DNA from: Candidatus Cloacimonadota bacterium
Lineage (GTDB): Bacteria; Cloacimonadota; Cloacimonadia; Cloacimonadales; TCS61
DNA: 25,278 nucleotides
Reading direction: 5' to 3'
Assembly: GCA_030592835.1 (NCBI GenBank)
Contig: JAUVIJ010000003.1
Location: 1 to 25,278, forward strand
Shown: piece after piece, positions 1-8,942 of the stretch
Numbering within the stretch: position 1 is the first letter of the stretch
Layout: the number at the start of each line of letters is the position of its first letter
The notes under the pieces: generated by a model
The model's input: the letters and a program-made list of their open reading frames with translations, nothing else
Told to the model about the DNA's origin: nothing
Databases searched by the model: none
Translations under genes and position numbers: made by a program

Positions 1-92
1 CAAGGTATATTTGTGTTTTAATCATTGCATTTTACATACTATACTTTTTACCATGAATTCTAATAAATGAAGATTTTTTTTAAGTTTTTTGT
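1..92. other. Left-edge non-coding stretch
   Basis: These 92 bases lie downstream of the minus-strand comM stop. They are very AT-rich with runs of T. I see no hairpin followed by a T-run in the comM direction that would make a convincing intrinsic terminator, and no start codon with a Shine-Dalgarno site on either strand. Confidence 0.5.
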
Positions 93-1631
93 TCACTGCG
101 AGTATTTTCTGTCCAGGCTCCTGTATTGAACAGCTTCGCTAATATGTTCAGTCTTGATTAATGTGCTTTCTGCCAGATCAGCGATTGTTCTGGCAACTTT
201 TAGAATACGATTGTAAGCTCGGGCTGATAATCCCATTTTAGTTATAGCCATTTCAATTATTTCTTTTCCTTCTTTATCCAGAGCACAGTATCGGCGTATC
301 ATTTTCGAATTGATCTGTGAATTACTGTAGATCTTATCATTCTTAAATCGTTTTAACTGGAATTTTCTAGCCTGATCGACCCTTTTTCTGATCTCAACAG
401 ACTTCTCCCCGGAAGGTGCGGAAGAAAGGTCTATGAATTCAACTGCGGGAACTTCTATGTGAATGTCTATTCGATCGAGCAGCGGTCCGGATACTCTATT
501 TCTGTATTTCATGATCGTTGTTGCAGAACAGCTACAGGCATGATTGTCGGATTTACTACCATAATATCCGCAGGGACAGGGGTTCATGGAAGCAATAAGC
601 ATAAATTTCGCCGGGAATTCCAGACTCTGTGTTGCCCGGGAAATAGTTACAGTTTCATCTTCCAATGGTTGGCGGAGAACTTCCAGGACAGATCTTTTAA
701 ACTCCGGTAGTTCATCGAGGAAAAGGACACCGTTATGTGCCAGAGAAACTGCTCCCGGCCTGGGGTAGGTCCCACCTCCAATTAAAGCAATATCACTGAT
801 CGTATGGTGGGGTGACTGAAATGGTCTTCGAGTAATTATTCCCTTATTTCCGGTTATCTTGCCTGCAACAGAGTGAATTTTTGTTGTTTCCAAAGCTTCC
901 TCCAAACTCAGTTCCGGAAGTATTGATGGTATTCTTTTAGCAAGCATGGTTTTTCCTGATCCGGGAGGACCTATCATCAGAACATTATGTGCACCTGCTG
1001 CTGCAATCTCCAATGCCCGTTTTATTTGAAACTGCCCTTTTACATCATACATATCTGCGAATTCATCTTTGGAAGCTTGAAAAAGAGTTTTTTTATCAGG
1101 TTTGAAAGGTTGGAATGTATCAGTTCCTTTTAAAAACCTGGTCACTTCTTTCAAATTTGAGAGAGCGTATATATCAATTTCATCTATCACAGCAGCTTCG
1201 ACAGCATTATTTACAGGTAGGATCAACCCTTTAAGACCGTCTTTCCAAGCTGAAATCGCAATAGGTAAAATGCCTTTTACGGGTCGAAGATCTCCATCTA
1301 ACGAAAGTTCACCAACAAAAGAGTATTTATCAAGCTCTTCTGAATCAATTTGTTTTGTAGCGGAAAGTATTGCTACAGCGGTTGGCAGATCAAAAGCAAC
1401 ACCATCTTTCTTTAGATCAGCAGGAGCAAGATTTACCGTATAATTAAAAGTCTTGAAATTCAAGCCTGAGTTTTTGATCGCGGCTGATACTCGATCTCTG
1501 CTTTCTTTTACTGAATTTGATGGTAATCCAACAATAGAAAATCTGAACAAACCACCTTTAATATCAGCTTCAACTGTTACCTGTCTCGCTTCTATACCTT
1601 CGATCGCATATGACAACGTCTTACCAAACAT
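93..1631 (-). CDS. comM: ComM/YifB-family Mg-chelatase-like AAA+ ATPase
   Basis: Family knowledge: ComM is a hexameric AAA+ branch-migration motor that helps integrate single-stranded DNA during natural transformation; many non-competent bacteria also carry it. Seen in the 512-aa product: an N-terminal ChlI/Lon-like domain (about residues 1-170), Walker A GPPGSGKT (about 221-228), Walker B VLFLDE (about 302-307), a CPCG...CSC cysteine cluster (about 352-368) and the C-terminal Mg-chelatase helical domain. Length is normal for the family. I chose the ATG at 1631 because GGAGG lies five bases upstream and the protein then begins MFGKTLSYAIEG, as homologues do; an upstream in-frame TTG at 1655 would run into the preceding gene. 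The gene follows the lamin-tail gene after 13 bases, so the two are probably co-transcribed. Confidence 0.96.
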   Translation of the reverse strand: MFGKTLSYAIEGIEARQVTVEADIKGGLFRFSIVGLPSNSVKESRDRVSAAIKNSGLNFKTFNYTVNLAPADLKKDGVAFDLPTAVAILSATKQIDSEELDKYSFVGELSLDGDLRPVKGILPIAISAWKDGLKGLILPVNNAVEAAVIDEIDIYALSNLKEVTRFLKGTDTFQPFKPDKKTLFQASKDEFADMYDVKGQFQIKRALEIAAAGAHNVLMIGPPGSGKTMLAKRIPSILPELSLEEALETTKIHSVAGKITGNKGIITRRPFQSPHHTISDIALIGGGTYPRPGAVSLAHNGVLFLDELPEFKRSVLEVLRQPLEDETVTISRATQSLEFPAKFMLIASMNPCPCGYYGSKSDNHACSCSATTIMKYRNRVSGPLLDRIDIHIEVPAVEFIDLSSAPSGEKSVEIRKRVDQARKFQLKRFKNDKIYSNSQINSKMIRRYCALDKEGKEIIEMAITKMGLSARAYNRILKVARTIADLAESTLIKTEHISEAVQYRSLDRKYSQ

Positions 1632-1644
1632 TTCTTCCTCCGGG

Positions 1645-3279
1645 TCAAACAGCAATTACAATTGTTCTTGTGAGTTCGTACACTTTCTCATTTTCCTGAC
1701 CGGTTGCCTGCATCAAAATGATATATACACCTGTAGTGAGCCGTTTGCCGTTATTACTTTTCCCGTCCCAGATAAACTCTCCGATGGGAGTCTGCATGTC
1801 TTGGTCAGCTAATGTTTTTATTAATCTTCCTTTTAAATCGAAAATCTTCAAAGTGACCATACTTAATGTTTCCGGTAGATCGAAACTAATTATGGTGTGT
1901 TCGCCATTATAAGGTGAAAAGGGATTAGGTTGAATATATAAACGGGCATCAACCGGCATGAAGTCTATAAATATGCTGTTCCTTGAACCCGGTGTCGCTC
2001 CATCTATTGATTCCCCCCAGTTATCTATTTCGGGAGGTAGATTGGGGTTTATTCTTTCCAGGGAATATCCTGTCGATATATTGCCTCCCTGATAACATAA
2101 ACTTTCAAAGATAGTACTGAGAGAATCCTGTAAGATCAATTCTTCTTCCCCGTTATTCAGTGGAGTCCATGAATCAGCTTCAATGATAATTGAACTGGGT
2201 ATATCCGGATAAGAATTTTGAAAACTTTCAACATCTTCAGTTATAACCAAATATTGTCCGGGATCGATAAATCCCTGGAAGATGATTTCACCATTACTTG
2301 CATCGATTATTCTGAAGTTATCCACATTACATCCACAATTTGACAGATTATAGATTTCAAGCCATTCGACAGCATTATTTGCTGGTTTGAACATAATCTC
2401 GTTGATCACAACCGGAGGAAAACCATTTAAAACTGACATACTGACAACGTTGTTGTTTAACTCTAAATCATTTATATAATTAAGGTTAACCTGAATAATA
2501 ACATATCCTTCCAAAAACTCACCCAGATTTACTTCAAAATCAATAATAGAACCTGCTGGTAAGAACGGTAAATCAATAACTCCCCAGAAATCGCTATTTA
2601 CGGCTATTTCCAAGTGTGCTTCCGAGTTATCCACATCGATAGAGGACAAGTTTTGGATCGCTGTCAGAAGTTGATGTCCGGTAAGTGTTTCTACAATAAT
2701 GGCTTCTGATATTGCCAGGTCTATAGGGTATAAATTGGAGTTTCCCGGAGTAAGATATTCACAGGCGAAAAAATCCGCGTTGCAATCATTTGTATCCATA
2801 CCATCGACTATTCTTGCCAGAGAAAAACCACTGCTGACATCAGGGGCAAAAAATTCAGCTATATTTCCATTATCGTCTGTCAGTTGATTAGTATTAGGCG
2901 AATCATAGAGAACCGTATCCGTATAAATACCATCAACTGAGATCAATCTGATCCCATCGGTTGCACTTCCTCCGTTTTGAAATGCAAGATCGGTAGTAAA
3001 ATCCGCAAACTGGATATTTTCTTCACCTATAATAACAAAAGAAAGTGGATCGATCGAATATTCGGGAAAGGTGAAAACCTCAGTGAATTCAGTTCCTGCT
3101 TTAAGAATTTTCCAGCCTGAAAGATCGACAGTTTCCGTTGAGTTATTATATATTTCTATCCATTCATTTCCACTGTCACTTCCTTCGGAATCATACAGAA
3201 CTTCATTTATCTTAATTTCCTGTCCGGGTAAAATTGCCAGCATCATAAAAATATAGAAAAATAACAGAATTCTTCTCAT
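1645..3279 (-). CDS. Secreted lamin-tail-domain surface protein with FlgD-like sorting domain
   Basis: Seen in the 544-aa product: a signal peptide (about residues 1-20); a lamin tail domain (about 22-180, opening IKINEVLYDSEGSDSGNEWI and containing a WIEIYN core); a CARDB-like Ig domain (about 186-285); a second lamin tail domain (about 289-435, VINEIMF...WLEIYN); and a C-terminal FlgD-Ig-like domain (about 444-544, PNPFSP...WDGKSNNGKRLTTGVYII). Such C-terminal domains commonly mark proteins for the outer surface in FCB-group bacteria (family knowledge; a type IX-like route is inference). The second lamin tail has a CGC pair near 315-317. An AGAGGTG ribosome site precedes the ATG. No enzyme motif is visible; it is probably an adhesin or structural surface protein. 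It sits just before comM and downstream of another sorted protein. Confidence 0.88.
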   Translation of the reverse strand: MRRILLFFYIFMMLAILPGQEIKINEVLYDSEGSDSGNEWIEIYNNSTETVDLSGWKILKAGTEFTEVFTFPEYSIDPLSFVIIGEENIQFADFTTDLAFQNGGSATDGIRLISVDGIYTDTVLYDSPNTNQLTDDNGNIAEFFAPDVSSGFSLARIVDGMDTNDCNADFFACEYLTPGNSNLYPIDLAISEAIIVETLTGHQLLTAIQNLSSIDVDNSEAHLEIAVNSDFWGVIDLPFLPAGSIIDFEVNLGEFLEGYVIIQVNLNYINDLELNNNVVSMSVLNGFPPVVINEIMFKPANNAVEWLEIYNLSNCGCNVDNFRIIDASNGEIIFQGFIDPGQYLVITEDVESFQNSYPDIPSSIIIEADSWTPLNNGEEELILQDSLSTIFESLCYQGGNISTGYSLERINPNLPPEIDNWGESIDGATPGSRNSIFIDFMPVDARLYIQPNPFSPYNGEHTIISFDLPETLSMVTLKIFDLKGRLIKTLADQDMQTPIGEFIWDGKSNNGKRLTTGVYIILMQATGQENEKVYELTRTIVIAV

Positions 3280-3339
3280 TTCTCACCTCTTGAAAGAATA
3301 TCTTTGATCTTGATAAAACGGATATAGCTATCTTATAAG

Positions 3340-3358
3340 AGTTTAATCCGATTAAACT
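3340..3358. promoter_or_regulatory. Perfect 9-bp inverted repeat upstream of the lamin-tail gene
   Basis: AGTTTAATC, one central base, then GATTAAACT form a perfect 19-base palindrome in the 113-base gap between the gingipain-like stop and the lamin-tail start. An 8-base palindrome, CTTATAAG, lies next to it at 3332-3339. No T-run follows on the minus strand, so an operator or protein-binding site seems likelier than an intrinsic terminator; a weak terminator of the upstream gene cannot be excluded. Confidence 0.35.
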
Positions 3359-3392
3359 AGTTCGTCAGTATTTATAACAGCTGCAGATGGTC

Positions 3393-5924
3393 TCATTTCA
3401 TCAAGATCATCTTATTGACAGCAGTATAGTTATTTGTTATCATTCTATAAAAATAAATGCCGCTGGGAACAGGATTCCCGTAATGATCATATCCATCCCA
3501 ATAAACATTATGATAACCCTTATCCAGTTGTTCCCCATCCAGCAGGGTTATGATTTTTTCACCCTTTATGTTAAATATTTCGAGTATAATTTCTTCTTTA
3601 TTTTTCAGGGAAAACTTGATCTGTGTGTCAGGATTAAAGGGATTAGGATGATTACCGAGCAAGGTGGTTTTTAAATTTACGGATGGATTGTCTACCCCGG
3701 AATAATGTTCAACAGTAATCTCAATGGGTTGTGATTCCTCTTCTCCGTACAAAGCTGAAACACCGTATACAAGAGTTCCCTCTGGAGCATTTATATGAAG
3801 ATAGGAGTATACATTTAATTCAGCCAGAAATTCATCATTGCAGTAGACGCGGTATCCTGTCACCTCACGTATTGGGTCAGGAGGTTGCCAGCTAAGAAGA
3901 ATATGCAGATTATTCGGTGTTATTGTGGCTATAAGGTTGGTTGGCATAGGCAATTGAAAATCATACAGCACGACGTTTGAGGGTCCTGATTCTCCTTCAT
4001 CGTAAAGCGCAGTTACATAGTAAGAATATTCTCCCGGAGAAAAATCTGCATCTATGTAAGATGTTGAATACATACCGATAACATGATCGATGAGGATATC
4101 ATTCCGATAAATATTATATCCGTTTAAAGATCTTTGAAGATCATTTTGGGTATTGTAACTTCTTTTATCTGAAGTATTCACCTTTTTTTTACTGTTAGAA
4201 ACATCCTTTTGCTGTATGTCCTCAAATTGTCTTGATCCTGAACTTTCAGGCAGGTCCCAGTTTAAAACTATTTCGGTATAATTCTGATCAATTGTCAGAT
4301 TTTCAGGGGAATTATTAATCGTGATCGGTGCAAAGGAAAAATCAACATAAACTACTTCCCAAGCTTCTGAAAGAATGACGCCTTCGACATACAGATAAAG
4401 CATATCCGTCCAACTGTTACCACTATTGTCCAAGATTACTATATTTAGACATATTTCGTATCCTCCGAAGACATCGGGATGTATTATCAATCCGAAATCA
4501 TCACTGGAATACATTTGTTCCCCCGACCCCATGTTCCCATATTCTTCGAAGTTGTCACTGATAGTTACAAATTCTGACTCTGTGCTGATAGTAACTTTAA
4601 TCGAGAAAGCTGTTTGTTCTCCATGATTTTTCAGGGACAGGCCCAGTTCAATTTCTTCACCCGGATTGATTTGGCCATCATTATTCCCTGATGATTCATT
4701 CTGGTTATCGTCATCGATTAAATAATCCTCGACATTTACATAAATATCAGTTTCAATTATCGTTATCAATTCCAATTCTGGTATGAAATTATGTTTAGTT
4801 ACGGTTAGCATCATCTCACCAAAGGAGTTCATTTCCACCGGCAGATTGATATTTCCGTTCTCATCGGTAAATCCGGTGCTGAATAATTCATCATCTTCTT
4901 TGATCAGAGTCACCCATCCATTGTTTACGGAATCATCATTTCCTTCCGGCAGAGTATAAATATGATCTCCGGGACCACCATCCATATAGCCGGTAGGAAT
5001 GAAAAAGGTGCTGGCAGCATCACCGACCAGACAGACAAATTCCGGTGGGTTTTCCCAGTTATCATAGGCATTTTGGATAAATCCTATTATCTGGGGCAGG
5101 GAAGTTCCAGTTTCAGCAGTACTAACAGCATGAACTTCGAAGCCTTTCCGGTGCTTCCAATCGATCAGATACTGAAGATCTGATTCTATCTGGGTATCAT
5201 CTGCATAGATGAAAAGATAAGATGGTGTTTGATATTCCAGATCACATTGATTCATTTCTTCATAGTTCAAAATACTCGATACATATAGTTTCTCAAAGAA
5301 TCGGGATCTTTTACTTGATCTAATCTTAGTGTTAGAGCCTCCATTACCTTCCACGATTATTTTAAATTCGACATTTTTCAATATTATCAGTTGTTCATTC
5401 AAAGGGTCGTAACGAAAAGGATTGATTGTAATACTGACAACCCGATAATCCCTGAGTATTGCTGGTTCCTGTTTTTCGATAATATTCTTAGGATAGATTG
5501 ATCCTGACTGATAATAATGATCGTCAATCATGAATTTTTCGCTGTTTTTCTCACTTTCGCTCTGAAAAGGCTGAACAGGATATACGTCGATATTCTCGAT
5601 TATTTCAAAATCTGATGATAATATCTCTACAGATACTTCACCAAAGTTTGGAATCGCAAGCAATCGCGAAAATCTGGGAAGTTTAGGTTTTCCAACATCT
5701 GTGAATTCTCCCTCATTCCAGTAAGAGATTTTACTGAAGATCCTATCATCCTGCTCCACCGATTCTTCTTCGAATCCATCAAGATTAAACTGAATTTCGG
5801 TAGAAGTGTTGTTTGCATTATTTACTTCAAACATTTCTTTGTCTTTATTTTCTTCAATTGGATGCCAGACAGAAAAGAGATTCATACTCAGGATTATTAT
5901 TACAATAATCGTGTGTGTTTTCAT
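3393..5924 (-). CDS. Gingipain-like (peptidase C25 family) secreted protein lacking the catalytic core
   Basis: Seen in the 843-aa product: a signal peptide (about 1-18); a gingipain propeptide-like region (about 40-225); the beginning of a C25 peptidase domain (about 233-330: PSYLFIYAD...LIDWKHRKGFEV...IQNAYDNW...PEFVCLVGDA...DHIYTLPEGND); an Ig-like domain (about 335-380, VTLIKEDDELFSTGFTDENG); a further Ig-like region; two fibronectin-III-like domains (about 540-740) with a roughly 40-residue Ser/Lys/Asn-rich insert near 560-600; and a FlgD-like sorting domain (about 755-843, HPNPFNP...GIYFYRM). In normal C25 enzymes the EGND-type motif is followed by roughly 250-350 residues holding the catalytic His and Cys. 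Here it passes directly into the post-catalytic Ig domain, with no HG or SC-type motif. Probably proteolytically inactive. AGAGG precedes the ATG. Confidence 0.85.
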   Translation of the reverse strand: MKTHTIIVIIILSMNLFSVWHPIEENKDKEMFEVNNANNTSTEIQFNLDGFEEESVEQDDRIFSKISYWNEGEFTDVGKPKLPRFSRLLAIPNFGEVSVEILSSDFEIIENIDVYPVQPFQSESEKNSEKFMIDDHYYQSGSIYPKNIIEKQEPAILRDYRVVSITINPFRYDPLNEQLIILKNVEFKIIVEGNGGSNTKIRSSKRSRFFEKLYVSSILNYEEMNQCDLEYQTPSYLFIYADDTQIESDLQYLIDWKHRKGFEVHAVSTAETGTSLPQIIGFIQNAYDNWENPPEFVCLVGDAASTFFIPTGYMDGGPGDHIYTLPEGNDDSVNNGWVTLIKEDDELFSTGFTDENGNINLPVEMNSFGEMMLTVTKHNFIPELELITIIETDIYVNVEDYLIDDDNQNESSGNNDGQINPGEEIELGLSLKNHGEQTAFSIKVTISTESEFVTISDNFEEYGNMGSGEQMYSSDDFGLIIHPDVFGGYEICLNIVILDNSGNSWTDMLYLYVEGVILSEAWEVVYVDFSFAPITINNSPENLTIDQNYTEIVLNWDLPESSGSRQFEDIQQKDVSNSKKKVNTSDKRSYNTQNDLQRSLNGYNIYRNDILIDHVIGMYSTSYIDADFSPGEYSYYVTALYDEGESGPSNVVLYDFQLPMPTNLIATITPNNLHILLSWQPPDPIREVTGYRVYCNDEFLAELNVYSYLHINAPEGTLVYGVSALYGEEESQPIEITVEHYSGVDNPSVNLKTTLLGNHPNPFNPDTQIKFSLKNKEEIILEIFNIKGEKIITLLDGEQLDKGYHNVYWDGYDHYGNPVPSGIYFYRMITNNYTAVNKMILMK

Positions 5925-6203
5925 CTATTCCTCTTTTTCTTCATAATTAGATTTTATATTGTCTGCAAACATTGTGCCAAACCAGTTTGAGGTCATGCTA
6001 TTCCAATACAATTTTAACAGATATTGAATAATTGAAGTATATAAAAAAGTCATGTTGTCTATATAATTATGATTGTTTTTCACAGCAATTTGTCTAAGTG
6101 TTTCCGCAGATTAATTTATCATTCTTTATCTGGAATCGAACATATTATTTGTACGGTTCCAAACAGACAACATCTGATTATGTACAGGTTTAATGGTGAA
6201 TTT
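5925..6203. other. 279-base intergenic region upstream of the gingipain-like gene
   Basis: This gap separates the end of the six-gene minus-strand operon from the gingipain-like gene. It holds the sigma-54-type promoter described separately. I found no convincing intrinsic terminator for nnrDE and no RNA gene. A 42-codon minus-strand frame (6053 down to 5925) ends exactly at the next start codon but has no ribosome site. Confidence 0.5.
5962..5981 (-). promoter_or_regulatory. Sigma-54 (RpoN) promoter candidate
   Basis: Read on the minus strand, the site is TTTGGCACAATGTTTGCA, which fits the RpoN consensus TGGCAC-N5-TTGCA exactly, with the required GG-N10-GC spacing (GG near 5977-5978, GC at 5965-5966). 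Transcription would begin near 5954, leaving a 5' leader of about 30 bases that contains the AGAGG ribosome site of the gingipain-like gene. The consensus match is seen directly; use of the promoter and the presence of an RpoN system are inferred. No enhancer-binding regulator gene is in the window. Confidence 0.6.
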
Positions 6204-7712
6204 CTAGATTTTCCAGTTCATAAAAAGTGATTCTACTATATCAGATGGTATAATTGAAGGTATTCCTCTGAATTCAGCCAGTTTTTCAGTTGCAATTCCC
6301 AGCATATAGGAAGCCGAAACGGCTGCATCTTTGTAATCAAGTTTTTGACCAAGAAAAGAAACGATTATACCAGCAAGTACATCACCGCTTCCTCCTGTAG
6401 CCAGTCCATCATTGCCAGATATGTCAAAGATTAGGTTATTGTTGTCACAGTAAATCGAAGTTGCACTTTTGAGAAGGATATGAGTATTGTAGCGGGAGGA
6501 AAAAGCTTTCAGTGCTGTTATCGGATCTTTTTTGATATTTTCAATATCTATTTCTGTTAATCGTGAAAATTCACCGAGATGTGGAAGTATCAATTTACCC
6601 GGCAGAAATTCCAGCAGTTCTCTATTCTCAGCTATCGTGTTAATTGCATCTGCATCTAGAACCAGAGGTTTATTCCAGTTCTTCAGAAAATATTCGACCA
6701 ATTTTCTGCTGTTATCACTCAAACCCAAGCCAGGTCCAATCAGGAGTACATCCATGCCGGAGATTTTCTTATCCATTTGAGCAAAATCTATCTCGCCACT
6801 TTTTTTAAAGGGGATAATACTGGTCATTACTTCCAGAAGCTGGTTTTCGAAGATCTGTTCCATTCCCGGTAGATGGAATAAAGTGATCAGTCCACCACCT
6901 GCTCTCAGGGCTGCACGGCATGCTAATATCGCAGCACCGGAATATCCGGGAGAACCGGCTATAACTGCAATTCTTCCATAGTTACCCTTATGATACAATC
7001 TATTTCGGTAAGGATAATTTACATTCTCCGAAGTAACCATTCCTGCTTTTACCGGGATGATTTTTGCAATCTCGAGAGGAATTCCGATATCGATCAACCT
7101 GGTTTCTCCACAGAATTCGCGCCCGGATTCCAGGACAAGACAATATTTCAGAGCAGCCATAGTTAAAGTATGATCTGCCCGTACCGCAATCCCGGTTTTT
7201 CCCAAGTTTGCATCCAGTCCGCTGGGAATATCTATGGAAATGGTCTTGCCGGGGCAATCATTGATAATCCGGATCAGATTGGCTCTCCATCCTTGTATGG
7301 ATCCCTTCAGACCGACTCCAAAAATCGCATCGATGATAATATCAGATTCATTAAATTTTGCTGTTTCAAGTTCATTTTCAGAATTCAATTTCTCAATTTT
7401 GATGTTTAGTTTCAGACAATCTTCATAATTTTCTCTGGTTTCAGGGCTCATTTTAACCGGATCACCGATGAGATATATATTAACATCGAAATTCCAATGA
7501 TGGAGATATCTCGCTATCACAAATCCATCTCCACCATTATTGCCGTTTCCACAAAAGATTGTAATTTTGTTTTCCGGATCCAGGATATGCTCTTTCAAAA
7601 AGTCGGAGCAACCCTTACCTGCATTCTCCATGAGTTTTTTACCGGGAATACCTAACTTTTCTATGGTATAGTTGTCATATGCGTACATTTCTTCTCTGGT
7701 AAGAATAATCAT
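6204..7712 (-). CDS. nnrDE: Bifunctional NAD(P)HX epimerase / ADP-dependent NAD(P)HX dehydratase
   Basis: Metabolite-repair enzyme: the N-terminal epimerase interconverts R- and S-hydrates of NADH/NADPH, and the C-terminal ribokinase-like dehydratase restores NAD(P)H using ADP. Seen in 502 aa: a YjeF_N domain with GNGNNGGDG (55-63), the segment IIDAIFGVGL (about 126-135) and DIPSGLDA (161-168); then a carbohydrate-kinase domain with IAGSPGYSGA (about 251-260), IGPGLG (325-330), DADAIN (353-358) and the GGSGDVLAG motif (440-448), whose Asp is the usual catalytic base. Fused length is normal. The histidine kinase stop codon abuts this ATG, and the ribosome site GGAGG lies inside the kinase's last codons, so translation is probably coupled. 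It is the last gene of the six-gene operon. Confidence 0.95.
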   Translation of the reverse strand: MIILTREEMYAYDNYTIEKLGIPGKKLMENAGKGCSDFLKEHILDPENKITIFCGNGNNGGDGFVIARYLHHWNFDVNIYLIGDPVKMSPETRENYEDCLKLNIKIEKLNSENELETAKFNESDIIIDAIFGVGLKGSIQGWRANLIRIINDCPGKTISIDIPSGLDANLGKTGIAVRADHTLTMAALKYCLVLESGREFCGETRLIDIGIPLEIAKIIPVKAGMVTSENVNYPYRNRLYHKGNYGRIAVIAGSPGYSGAAILACRAALRAGGGLITLFHLPGMEQIFENQLLEVMTSIIPFKKSGEIDFAQMDKKISGMDVLLIGPGLGLSDNSRKLVEYFLKNWNKPLVLDADAINTIAENRELLEFLPGKLILPHLGEFSRLTEIDIENIKKDPITALKAFSSRYNTHILLKSATSIYCDNNNLIFDISGNDGLATGGSGDVLAGIIVSFLGQKLDYKDAAVSASYMLGIATEKLAEFRGIPSIIPSDIVESLFMNWKI

Positions 7713-8942
7713 TTAATCCTCCGGAATAATTACCTCAAAGGTTGTTCCTTTATTCAACTCACTGGATTCTACATGAATTTTACCTTCGTGATATTCCTCG
7801 ATGATCCTTTTGGCCAGACTCAACCCCAGTCCCCAACCCCGATTTTTTGTTGTAACTCCCGGACTGAAGATCCTTTTAAACATGGCTTTTGGAATACCCT
7901 TGCCGCTATCTTTGACTTGAATGTAAATATTCCTTTTATATTCAAAGGCAGATATCCTGATCTCACCTCCTGATTTTTGCATCGCATCCAGGCTGTTTTT
8001 AATCAAATTTTCCAGTGTCCATTTGATCAGGTCGGGATCAAGTTTAATATTTTTATCTTCGATTTTACTGACAAAATTAATCGTTATTTTCTGAGAAAAG
8101 CTGGGCAATCTTCTCTGGAAAAAATCTATGGTTTCCTGAATCAGATCATGGAGGATAACAGGCTGCAATTTTATAGTAGAACCTACTTTCCCGAACCGGG
8201 AAGCAATTTTATTCAGTCTTTCCAGATCATTCTGCATATAATTGATGATCTTCAGCATCTCTTTATCTTTCCCAAGTTTCATAGCCAGCACATCTCTCCA
8301 ACCCATTAGAGATGAGAGAGGAGAACCGAACTGATGTGCCGTTTCCTTAGCCAATCCAATCCATAATATGTTTTCTTCGTTCTTTTTCACCGAGCTGAAC
8401 ACATAAAATCCCAGAAAAATAAAAAGGACAACCATGGCAATTTCAATATAGGGCATGTATCTTAATTGTTTCATAGTGCTTGATTCACCGAAATAAACAT
8501 AACTCAAAACTCTGTCTGATTCCAAGTTATATTTCAGAGGAATAACATTGAGTTGAGATTTATATCTTTTCATCATTCGCCTGAGTTTTGTCTGGTCTTT
8601 TTCCGATAAATCCTCGAAAGCGATCTTATCGATCCTGGTATTTTCCCAAGCATATGGTTTATTAAGGCTGTCCGCAAGGATAATCGGATAATCAATTTTG
8701 GGAACTATTTCCGACATAAAGTACTGAAAGAGAAAGGATTCCAGGTTAACATCCGCCGGAAGGCTGATAAATTTTGCATAAAGGTCCGGTACAATCTGTA
8801 CATCCTTTTTTATATCTTTAAGCAGGGAATTCGTATACAAGATCAGAAATACGAATATAATAATTGTACCGGCAGTAAAATACAATTTAAGAGTAAGACT
8901 TCTCTTAAAGATCGTTCTTTTTAGCAAGATTCCAGATCTCAT
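7713..8942 (-). CDS. Membrane sensor histidine kinase
   Basis: Two-component sensor, presumably at the inner membrane. Seen in 409 aa: a transmembrane segment (about 18-39), an extracytoplasmic sensor region of about 125 residues with no recognised fold, a second transmembrane segment (about 164-184), a dimerisation box AKETAHQFGSPLSSLMGW with candidate phospho-acceptor His203, and an HATPase domain with N-box NLIKNSLDAM (312-321), G1 DSGKG (345-349), IFSPGVTTK and GWGLGLSLAKRI (369-380). The residue after the His is Gln rather than the usual Glu or Asp. The ATG at 8942 has GGAGA upstream and overlaps the end of mazG by 38 bases. The likely partner is the single-domain receiver three genes upstream in the same operon; this pairing is inferred. 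Confidence 0.93.
   Translation of the reverse strand: MRSGILLKRTIFKRSLTLKLYFTAGTIIIFVFLILYTNSLLKDIKKDVQIVPDLYAKFISLPADVNLESFLFQYFMSEIVPKIDYPIILADSLNKPYAWENTRIDKIAFEDLSEKDQTKLRRMMKRYKSQLNVIPLKYNLESDRVLSYVYFGESSTMKQLRYMPYIEIAMVVLFIFLGFYVFSSVKKNEENILWIGLAKETAHQFGSPLSSLMGWRDVLAMKLGKDKEMLKIINYMQNDLERLNKIASRFGKVGSTIKLQPVILHDLIQETIDFFQRRLPSFSQKITINFVSKIEDKNIKLDPDLIKWTLENLIKNSLDAMQKSGGEIRISAFEYKRNIYIQVKDSGKGIPKAMFKRIFSPGVTTKNRGWGLGLSLAKRIIEEYHEGKIHVESSELNKGTTFEVIIPED

Noticed and set aside
1632..1655. Longer comM form beginning at TTG 1655.
   Set aside because: It would overlap the preceding gene, and the ATG at 1631 has GGAGG at ideal spacing and matches the family's N-terminus.
5925..6053. A 42-codon minus-strand frame ending in TAG immediately before the gingipain-like start codon.
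   Set aside because: No ribosome site precedes its ATG, and the sigma-54 promoter lies inside it, so it would not be on the main transcript.
6124..6160. Hairpin-like GGAATCG / CGGTTCC arms as a terminator for nnrDE.
   Set aside because: On the transcribed minus strand the stem has a mismatch and a 15-base loop, and no T-run follows.
6052..6173. A 9-base inverted repeat (ATGTTGTCT at 6052-6060, AGACAACAT at 6165-6173) that could close a long RNA stem.
   Set aside because: The arms are about 100 bases apart with no further pairing seen; one such match in a 279-base AT-rich gap could be chance.
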